Assembly: GCA_027604665.1 (NCBI GenBank)
Contig: JADGIZ010000641.1
Coordinates: 1 to 10,682 of the forward strand
Origin: Polyrhizophydium stewartii
Lineage: Eukaryota > Chytridiomycota > Chytridiomycetes > Rhizophydiales
DNA length: 10,682 nt
Direction of reading: 5' to 3'
The notes below the pieces were generated by a model. The model had not been told where the DNA came from. It saw only the letters and a list, made by a program, of their open reading frames with translations, and did not search any database. Made by a program: the position numbers and the translations under genes. Positions 1 to 6,951 of this stretch are shown piece by piece; position 1 is the stretch's first letter, and every line of letters starts with the position of its first letter.

Positions 1-41
1 GCCAATGCCGGCCCTGCCGCCCTCACCCGTCCCCGGCGCAG

Positions 42-2221
42 GTCCCGCCCTTCTACACACACTTTGAGCGCCAGGCGCTGCTCGACGCCGCCGAGATCGC
101 CGACCTGCGCGTCTTCCAGCTCGTCAACTCGCACACCGCGGGTGAGACGCGCTTGCAGCGACCCGCATTCCCCTGTGTTCCCCGCTCACGCTGCCTGCCC
201 CGCCACATCTGCCCCCTCCCGCCCAGTTGCCATCAACTACGCCAGCGGCAAGCAGTTCCCTGAGCAAAAGACGCTCGTCTTCTATGACATGGGCGCCGGC
301 AGCACCACAGCCGCAGTCGTGTCCTTCAAGACCGACACCGTCACCAGGCTCGGCCGCAACCGCACCGTGCTCAACATCGACGTGCGCGGCGTCGGTACCG
401 ACAAGTCGCTCGGCGGCAGCGCCTTCGATCGCCGCCTGCAGCTGCATCTCGCCCAGGAATTCATGACCGCCAACAAGCAGAGCCTCGCCGGCGCGTCCGT
501 CCTCGACGACCAGCGCGCGCTCGCCCGCCTGCTCCGCGAGGCCAATCGCGTCAAGCACATTCTCAGCGCCAACCAGGATACCTTTGCCTCGCTCGAGAGT
601 CTCCTGGCCGGCGTCGACTTCCGCACCAAGGTCACCCGCAAGGAGCTCGAGGGCCTGTGCGCCGACCTGATCCAGCGCGTGCCCCGCCCGCTCAACGATG
701 CCCTCGCCATCGCCGGCATGACGCTTGCCGACGTCGACTCGATCGTGCCCGTCGGCGGCAGCACTCGCGTGCCCGCCGTCAAGGCCGCGCTCCTCAAGGT
801 CGTCCGCGAGGACAAGATCGCCGGCAACATCAACGCCGAGGAGGCCGCCGTTGATGGCGCCGTCTTCCTCGGCGCCGCCGTCAGCGCGCAGTACCGCCTC
901 AATCTCGAGATGAAGATCAGGGATCTCAACCCGCGGCCCGTTCAGGTCGTCCACGACGCCGAGCCAAAGGGCGCTCCCGCGCCAAAGCTCGTCAGCACGA
1001 TGCTCTTCAACGAGACGACCGTCCTCGGCGCCAAGAAGCTCATGACATTCAAGCGCGCCGCCGACTTTGACTTTGAGGTTGGCTTTGCCGAGGGCAGGGT
1101 CGCTCCGGGCTTTGAGCCCATCGCCAAGGTGCACATCAAGAACCTGACCCAGGCCGTCGAAAAGTTCAAGGCCAAGGCGCTCGACACGCCGCGCGTCAAA
1201 GTGCTCTTTACGCTCACGGACTCGGGCACCGTCTCGGTCACGAGCGCACAGGCCATCTTTGACATTGACCCCGAGGCCAAGGACAAGCCGTCGCTCAAGG
1301 ACACTGTGCTCAACTTTTTCAGCGGCAACAAGGACGACGCGAACACGCCGCCCGAGCTCACCGACGACGACGACGACGCGGCCGCCAAGGCAGAGGCCGC
1401 CAAAGCGGGCTCCAAGAAGGGCAAGAAGACCGACAAGAAGGACGACAAAAAAGATGACAAGAAGGACGACAAGAAGGATGATGACGCGTCGGCCAAGAAG
1501 GTTGTCGTCGAGCGTGTGCCGCTTGAGATCGAGGTCGAGTGGATGACGGTGGCGCCGATGAGCAAGGACGCCAAGGCCGCTGCGCGGGCACGCATGGAAC
1601 TCATGGACGCTCAGGATCGCGAGCGCGAGCGGCACGAGGCGGCGCGCAACAAGCTCGAGGCGTACCTGTATCGCTGCAAGGAGCTGATCTGGGACGACGA
1701 GGCCGAAAAGTACGCGACGCCCGAGGAGTTCGAGGCCTTCAAGGACACGGTCTCGCAAGAGTCTGAGTGGCTCGATGACAACTCGGAGACGGCGGGCACC
1801 GCCGACTTCACGGCCAAGTACACGACTCTCAGCAAGCTGCGCTCCAAGATTGTGTTCCGCCGCAGCCAGGCACAGAAGCGGCCCGCCGCCATTGACGCCT
1901 TCAAGGCCACCTTGGACCGCGTGCGCAAGCTGCACGCCGAGTGCGAGGCCACGCTCGACGACGACGGGCAGCCCATCTTCTCGGACGAGGAGCTCAAGAC
2001 GCTCGCGTCGCTTCTCGAGGCCGAGGAGTCGTGGTTCAACAAGACCCTCGACGAGCAGAACAAGCTGGCCCTGACGGACGACCCGGTGCTCAAGACCAAG
2101 GACCTCGATGGACGCAGCAAGACCATCGAGACCATGACGTCCTTCTACAACCCCGAGATGCGCAAGAAGCTTGCCCGGAACCTGGCCAAGTCCAAGTCGG
2201 CCTCGGCCTCGGCCTCGGCCT

Positions 2222-2271
<50 letters not shown>

Positions 2272-2409
2272 TCGTCGGCATCCGAGTCGGCGTCGTCGGC
2301 ATCGGCAGATGCGACAGAGACAGCCGAGGCCACATCGACGTCCGAGCCCGCCGAGGCCACCGAGTCGCCTGCCGCCAAGGAGACGGGCGATGGGCATGAC
2401 GAGCTGTGA
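42..2409 (+). CDS. LHS1: ER-lumenal Hsp70-family chaperone Lhs1/HYOU1 (GRP170), 3' part
   Basis: Large Hsp70-like chaperone and nucleotide exchange partner of BiP in the ER lumen. The 5' end is outside the window. An acceptor (cag, 39-41) opens exon 42-141, then a GTGAGA..CAG intron at 142-226, then exon 227-2409; 760 residues are visible. Splicing gives NSHTAVAINYASG, matching the family. Residues 1-250 are the C-terminal half of the ATPase domain: phosphate-binding FYDMGAGST (52-60), LLREANRVK and PVGGSTRVP (208-216). The beta substrate-binding domain follows, with the family's acidic loop, here DDDDD (413) and a KKDD-type repeat (432-453). A long helical domain comes next, then a Ser-Ala repeat (691-728) and the terminal ER-retrieval signal HDEL. 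HYOU1 has about 1000 residues and yeast Lhs1 about 880, so roughly 200 N-terminal residues, including any signal peptide, are missing. It converges on MRPL31. A 773-codon open frame antisense to it is a composition artefact. Confidence 0.95.
2197..2310 (+). repeat. hexanucleotide TCGGCC/TCGGCG repeat coding for a Ser-Ala tract
   Basis: Four TCGGCC units (2197-2220) are followed by a TCG and seven TCGGCG units (2224-2265), then degenerate TCG/GCA/GAG codons to about 2310. In the Lhs1 frame this reads as alternating Ser-Ala. It sits between the helical domain and the HDEL tail and is probably a flexible linker. Such tracts change length by slippage, and this one could also be O-mannosylated in the ER lumen (inference). 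The unit is 6 nt, so length changes keep the frame and the HDEL signal. Confidence 0.9.
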
Positions 2410-2556
2410 TCCCCATTCTTGATGCAGTGAACACCATCTTTCCACTGAATGAAGGCATACCGAGTACGCCGATCCCGCAGCCAGATGCCCCCGCGAAGCC
2501 GTGATGTTGTTGTCGATGATCCTTCATTGGTCGCCCCAGGCACTTGCGGAAGGCCG
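2410..2556. other. convergent intergenic spacer between LHS1 and MRPL31
   Basis: This 147-nt spacer must hold both 3' UTRs and both polyadenylation sites. I see no canonical AATAAA on either strand and no convincing hairpin or RNA gene. The transcripts may overlap tail to tail, which cannot be judged from sequence. Confidence 0.5.
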
Positions 2557-3082
2557 TCACTCGATCCTGCGGCGGACCGGGTTGTGGTACACGGACGGCG
2601 TCCAGGTGCGCGGGTGCGGCATCTTGGTCCACTTGGGCACCCAGCTGATGGGCTTGAAGCCAAACGTGTAGCGCTTGGACTTGACCCAGTACTTTTGGAA
2701 CGGCGTGAGCTCGTGCTCCTTGGGCATGCGCCGCGCGAGTTCCTGCAGAGCGGTCGAGGCGTGTGTGTGTGCGGGATGCATGGGCACAGGCGGAAGCGGC
2801 ATGCGCAGTCAGCCTACGCAGGCGTGCGTTGCCGACGGGCGGGCCGCACCAGCGCCCTGATCTTGACGCCCGAGTCGACGAGCGTCTGAATCACGTCGTC
2901 GACGGCGCGCAGGCGCTGCCTGTGCCGGTACTTTTGGGTGTTGGTCAGGCGGAACCGGCGCTTCCTGCGCATGCGAGCGTCAGCACCGCGGGGCTGCTTC
3001 AAGCGTGCGAGGGGGCGTCGGCTTGCTTGATGAGGCCGCCCAGCACCGCGAGCGTCGACCGGAAGGCGCCAAAGAGCGACAT
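2557..3082 (-). CDS. MRPL31: mitochondrial large-subunit ribosomal protein mL60 (MRPL31)
   Basis: Structural protein of the fungal mitochondrial large ribosomal subunit. Exons on the minus strand are 3082-3027, 2964-2850 and 2742-2557, giving 118 residues, close to yeast Mrpl31 (131). The start is MSLFGAFRSTLAVLGGLIK. Splicing across 2965-3026 gives GGLIKKRRFRLTNTQKYRHR, which aligns without gaps to the GGLLWKxPWRMSxxxK pattern of the family. Exon 2 continues with QRLRAVDDVIQTL. Exon 3 carries the conserved PKEHEL and WVPKWTK segments. Intron 1 (62 nt) has a GC donor (GCAAGC), a CTGAC branch site and a CAG acceptor. Intron 2 (2743-2849) is GTGCGG..CAG. The gene diverges from the CFAP97-like gene. 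The fragments have no continuous open frame, so an ORF-only search would miss it. The main uncertainty is the GC donor. Confidence 0.87.
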
Positions 3083-3389
3083 GCCGAGTGTCGCCGAGCA
3101 AGGGGAAAAAAAGGCGCTTGGCCCCACTGCCGGAATGCTCGCCAACCCGCGCCGGTCGCGCGTGATCGCTGGTGCGGCCGCGCTGCGGCGGGAGGGGGGC
3201 ACCCTGTTGCTGCCGCTGTCGCCTCGGCCGCTGCCGCTTCGTGCGGCCGCGGCGTTCTGGCATCGGGCCGGCATCCAGCGCTAATCGGGGCCATCCATCT
3301 CGTGACTGCGATGCCTGCGATGCCCGCGATGCCCGCCTTGCCTGCGATGGCGCCGATGCCCGGCCGGCCGAATTGCAGAGCGCAACGCC
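3083..3389. promoter_or_regulatory. divergent promoter region, MRPL31 / CFAP97-like
   Basis: About 300 nt separate the MRPL31 start codon (3082, minus) from the first in-frame ATG of the CFAP97-like gene (3390, plus). The stretch must contain the MRPL31 promoter and either the CFAP97 promoter or an undetected 5' exon and intron. It holds an A run in aaggggaaaaaaagg near 3101-3116, GC-rich sequence and a 9-nt repeat (3306-3359). No TATA box stands out. A possible acceptor (TTGCAG, ending 3378) just before AGCGCAACGCC would fit an upstream exon. Confidence 0.45.
3306..3359. repeat. 9-nt tandem repeat, consensus CTGCGATGC, six units
   Basis: Units are CTGCGATGC twice, CCGCGATGC, CCGCCTTGC, CTGCGATGG and CGCCGATGC, contiguous over 54 nt. 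The array lies directly upstream of the CFAP97-like coding sequence. One frame would read as Met-Pro-Ala repeats, but that frame does not join the CFAP97 frame, so I treat the array as non-coding. Confidence 0.8.
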
Positions 3390-4535
3390 ATGATCGAGAT
3401 CGAGAACCAGCGCCTGCTCAACTCGATCATCAGCATCGACACCCACCGCAGGCGGCCCGCCCGCCCACCGACCGGCGGCCCATCGCGCTTCCAGCAGCAG
3501 CGCGTCAAGGAGGTACGCCGCGCTCCGCCATCTGCCGCGAGCCCGAGAGCAGCCAAAAGGAGCTGAGGCCTGATTCCGACGCGATTCACCCGCTGCTGCA
3601 TCCTGGCACGACGCCTCACACGGACATATCGGCATCCGCAGATGCGGCGCATCAACGACGAGAATATGGTGCGAACACAGCGCTCATTCCTGCCCACGCC
3701 AAGCGCACACGCTCACAGATTTCGTGCCATATTCGCGCAGCGCATGATCAAGAAGCTCGAGAGCATGTCGACCAAAAGCGCCTACTCGCGCGACAAGTAC
3801 GAGACCGAGTGGGCTCGAAACCGCGAGATTATCGCGCGCATCTCGACGCATGCGTCGACGGGTCGCGCGCAGCGACAGCATGCCGCGGCATCGGCTGTCT
3901 CTGCCGCCGCTGCCGCTGCAGAGCCGCAGCACGATCGCCGCGGTGAGGCCGAGGATGAGGATGTCTTGCATCGCCGCCCAATCGACGCGTCTCCCGCACC
4001 AGCATCTGCCCGCGACGGTCAGGGAGAGGCGAGAACGCCCCGCCGCAGCGGCTCGGGCCGCACTCTGACATCGCAGATCGACGCTGAGCTGTCGCAACGC
4101 CTCGATGCCTTTGCGGCCACGCCGTACCGAGCGTCCAAGGCGGAACTGCAGCAGATTGAGCGCGCGCTCGTGGCGCTCGAGAGCCCCGAGGCCGCCGGAT
4201 CTGACGATGCGCTCGTGCGCCAGCTGCAGACGTTGGTGCTTGCGCGCTCCGCCGAGCCTGAGAGCGCGCCGATGGGAGGCGCTGCGGTCGGTTGCTTCTC
4301 GTCCCGCGGTGCGGCGTCGCGGCGTGCATCGGAGTCGACAGGCCCAGATACACGACAGGGGCATTCAGGCGCAACCGAGCTCCCGATGGTGCTCCCGCCG
4401 CTTACCAAGCAGCCGCCAGCCGCCGCAGCGCGCGGTCACACCCGCAAGGCAGCGCATGCCAAAACCAAGCAGCAGACGTCGACTCGTGCAGCGGGGTCAG
4501 TGCCTGCGGCGACGGCCAGTCGCGTGTGGAAGTAA
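3390..4535 (+). CDS. Hemingway/CFAP97-domain flagellar protein
   Basis: Likely axonemal protein of the CFAP97 (Hemingway, KIAA1430-like) family, required for flagellar axoneme assembly or maintenance in animals. Exons are 3390-3512, 3642-3668 and 3741-4535 (314 residues). Exon 1 gives MIEIENQRLLNSI, the first family motif (I-E-x-E-N-x-x-L). The spliced junctions give RVKE-MRRINDENM-RMIKKL, the second motif, then YSRDKYETEWARNREIIARI, matching the family's Y-x(4)-W-E-x-x-W ending. The rest, about 220 residues, is low-complexity Ala/Ser/Arg with a predicted helix near AELQQIERALVAL and no family match. Introns: 3513-3641 (GTACGC..CAG) and 3669-3740 (GTGCGA..CAG). The ATG at 3390 is the first after an in-frame TGA at 3303. 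Family members usually have residues before this motif, so a 5' exon may be missing. It converges on CFAP161, another axonemal gene. Confidence 0.82.
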
Positions 4536-4799
4536 CAACGAACTTTCGCGCTCCGTGCATACGTGCTCGTGTTGCACAAGCACGGGAAACGCACATAACA
4601 GTAAAAGCCATGAAGCTCTTTATGCCTCATTCGAGCGCCGCGCGCCGAGCTTCGCTGCACAGCGCAGCCAGCCCTGGCAGCCCGTGCATCGCAGAGCGTC
4701 GGATTCAACAGGAGAACACACGCATGCATCGCGCATGGCAAGCCGGTTGCCAGCCGAGCCTGTCGCCAACACTTTCACTTGATGCTGCCTCTGATACTG
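4536..4799. other. convergent spacer between the two flagellar genes
   Basis: These 264 nt contain the 3' ends of both transcripts. On the plus strand there is a hairpin at 4562-4584 and an AGTAAA at 4600-4605 that could act as a variant polyadenylation signal for the CFAP97-like gene. No open frame in it resembles a known protein. Confidence 0.5.
4562..4584 (+). other. imperfect hairpin in the CFAP97-like 3' UTR
   Basis: CGTGCTCGTG (4562-4571) and CACAAGCACG (4575-4584) pair over 10 positions with one mismatch around a TTG loop, 27 nt after the stop codon. It may be a 3' UTR structural element or chance; there is no family-level support. Confidence 0.35.
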
Positions 4800-6513
4800 T
4801 TACACGCGCACGATCCGCCACTCGAAGCCGAGCGCCGCGCTCGATGTGGCCAGCGTCGCGATGGCGCTGTGCGCCGCGCCAAACAGGAACTGCCGCTTCT
4901 TGTCGTGCGCGCACAGCAGTGTGTTGGTCGCCGCGTGGCGGATGTACACGGGTGTGTTGTACGCGAGCAGGGTCTGCTGGGCTTCCCATGCGATCATCTT
5001 GCCCGGCCGCTTGGCGAGCTGCCTGTGCTCGCCGCGAAACCGCCACACGCAGAATCGAGTCAGTCGGGTGGGAATGTGAGTGTGCGGATTCGGCGACACG
5101 TACCAGGCGGTTGAAAACGAGCCCGTGTCGAGCGACAGCACCGCCGTGGTGAACGATCCGCTTCCGAGGCTTGCGGTGTTGACTGCGGTGGTTTTGACGG
5201 CGTACTGCACCGAACAGGTCAGTCGGCAAAGACAAACACTCGACGCTCTGCAGCAGATACAGGATGACTCCTCACCTGCTTTTCGAACGAATCTTTGGGA
5301 GTCACAAGTCTGAACTTGGTGTCGATGCGCAGGAACGGGGTCGGATACTCCTCGCCGTCGCAGGGTGCAATCTCAAAGACATGGCGGACGAGAGGCACGG
5401 CTCCAGCGCTCGTCGCAGCGCTGCGAGCCGCATGCGCCGCGTGCGAGGCGGGCATCTCGGGCTCTGTGGCGACAAAGAGCTGGAATTCGTCGAGCCCGGG
5501 GATCTCGCAGCCCTGGACGGGCACAAACGTGCGGGTCCACATGTCAAAGGTGAGAGCCGCGTCGCCGAGCATGAGCTGCACGCGGTCTCCGAGTCGCACG
5601 GCGCTATGCGAGTCGACGAGCGCAACGGGGATCGACCGTACGAGCGGCAGGTAGTGCGCTTGTGCGCCGTGCGGGTCTGCGCGGGCGGGAAACGGGGCTT
5701 CGGCGGTCGCGCCAGGTCGCGAGATCGCCCGCGCGCGCATGTGAGCGTGACCATGTGCGTGCGCGTGTGCGTGTGTGTTGCCGTGCCCGTGTGCGTGCTG
5801 CTGGTTATGGCCGTGCAGGTGCCCGTGGTGGTGCTGCTGGACATGCGCACGGTGCTCGCCCAGCCGCGTACCGCGGACCGTCTGCCACTCGGCATCGCGC
5901 CGCGCTGACGCGTCGTGGCGCTGCCTGTCCGCCAAAGTCCAGTCCACGTGCGTGCGGAGGGCCGCGTCTGCGCCGTCCGCGTCATCACAGCTGTCGCGCT
6001 CGCGCCGCTCTCGGTCTCCAAAGCATGCGTCCCCGCCGGCACCTCCACCATGGACGTTGCCGTCGCGCCGCCTGCCGTGCGGCGCAGCATCGCGCTCGAT
6101 CGCGTCGGGCTCGGCGCCTCGCGCAATGGCGTCATGCGGCACATACGGCCGGTTGAGCGCCATGCTGTGGGCGTTGATGCCGACCCACATGACGGGATAC
6201 TTGTGATGCTCTTGCATCGCAATCGGCCGGTCGCGTGCCGGCAGCGGCGGCGGGCACGGCATCCGTCGCCGCTCGACAAAGTCGGCCAGCTTCTCCTGCC
6301 GCGCATCGTGTCGCACCGCGCCGGGTCGAACCGCGGCGCCGGGCGGAGGCCGTCAGCTACTGCGGGGCTCCAATCTGTGGCTGCTTGGCCAGACACCCCT
6401 GGCGCGAGACATCCCGCACCCACCTCGACAATCAGCTGCTCCTCGTACCAGTTGCCCTTGAGGATGCGAGGCCTGGGCGCCGTCCGCGGCACGCGGGTCG
6501 TCAGTCCCGCCAT
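4800..6513 (-). CDS. CFAP161: cilia- and flagella-associated protein 161 (CFAP161)
   Basis: Microtubule inner protein of the axonemal doublet in animals. Exons on the minus strand are 6513-6424, 6295-5276, 5204-5104 and 5022-4800, about 477 residues (human about 300). Exon 1 ends GNWYEEQLIVE and splices to EKLADFVERR, matching human GNWNEDVYLEEEALRHFLEKR without gaps. IPVALVDSHSAVRLGDRVQLM matches the family's YGDKV segment. The third junction makes STAWQLAKRPGKM, matching the conserved CWQAAF. The C-terminus, NTPVYIRHAATNTLL through FEWRIV, matches the human H-x-x-T-N-x-x-L...QWMLV ending. Introns are GTGGGT..CAG (128 nt), GTGAGG..CAG (71) and GTACGT..CAG (81), each with a CTGAC-like branch site except the first, which I could not place. 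About 190 residues between ERR and HYLPLV have no counterpart in the human protein and include a His-rich tract. The start ATG has A at -3. Confidence 0.88.
5738..5854 (-). repeat. histidine-rich low-complexity coding tract in CFAP161
   Basis: The minus strand encodes roughly residues 178-216 of CFAP161, with about half His mixed with Gly, Ala and Gln (for example QQHHHGHLHGHNQQHAHGHG). At DNA level it is a run of alternating GT/GC on the plus strand, which is slippage-prone and able to form Z-DNA. Such His-rich tracts often bind Zn2+ or Ni2+ in vitro; whether this matters in the axoneme is unknown. Confidence 0.85.
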
Positions 6514-6720
6514 GCTTGTTTTCTGGCAGAGCAGAAGCAAGAATGAAATTCGAAGTTTCGTGTCCGTCGGACGTTAGTAATCGTGGATCGGGAATACTAC
6601 ATAGGTCGGTCGTGGGGCCCGCGTGCGTGCGTGCGTCCGTCTGTCTGTCAGGTCACAGCGCCGGCTTCTGATCGGCTGGAGCGCGGTCGCCACCAAAGCC
6701 GGTGACCAACCCCCCCCCCC
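6514..6720. promoter_or_regulatory. 5' flank of CFAP161 and left flank of the Fanzor relic
   Basis: This spacer contains the CFAP161 promoter (minus strand). It holds a degenerate 4-nt repeat, GTGC changing to GTCT (6621-6651), and ends in a run of eleven C (6710-6720). An AGTAATCG at 6576-6583 is repeated inverted at 7975-7982. No gene is evident. Confidence 0.4.
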
Positions 6721-6951
6721 GAGCTGGCTGGCGGCCCCACAGATCAGTCGCTCGAGCACTTTGCAGCCTATATGGATGGCAAGTTCCCGTTCCAGTTTCC
6801 CAAGTGCATCCTCGAGACTTTTATGAGAAACTACTACAGGATGCGTGGCATAGAGCAATCCTCCGCCAGCTGGCAGCGCGCGCTCAGGTCTGGTCTGTTT
6901 GTCGAGGGCACATCCACACCCAAGATGATGTCAAGAAGCGCTATATTGTAA
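6706..6951 (+). other. orphan open frame left of the Fanzor core
   Basis: This frame is open from after a TGA (6703) to a TAA (6949-6951). It reads as protein-like sequence rich in aromatic residues (LEHFAAYMDGKFPFQFPKC, then RNYYRMRGIEQSSASWQRAL). The first ATG is at 6772. Its composition is much more like real protein than the overlapping frames. It may be the N-terminal part of the Fanzor protein, shifted out of frame before the conserved KKRYIVSDGVSI. I cannot match it to a family motif with confidence. The C run at 6710-6720 lies at its left edge. Confidence 0.4.

Noticed and set aside
124..2445. 773-codon open frame on the minus strand, antisense to LHS1
   Set aside because: Its translation is Arg/Gly/Leu-rich with no domain. 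It results from G/C bias at third codon positions of the Lhs1 gene, whose family match is unambiguous.
3005..3946. 313-codon plus-strand open frame
   Set aside because: It overlaps MRPL31 exon 1, the divergent promoter and the CFAP97-like exons in another frame. It is low-complexity Ala/Arg/Pro with no motif.
5302..6540. 412-codon minus-strand frame starting upstream of the CFAP161 start
   Set aside because: Only its first 30 codons after the ATG at 6513 are real exon. It then reads through intron 1 and continues in the wrong frame of exon 2.
6710..6720. Run of eleven C as a functional element
   Set aside because: Probably a simple homopolymer and a likely place for a sequencing or assembly length error. 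Nothing ties it to a function.
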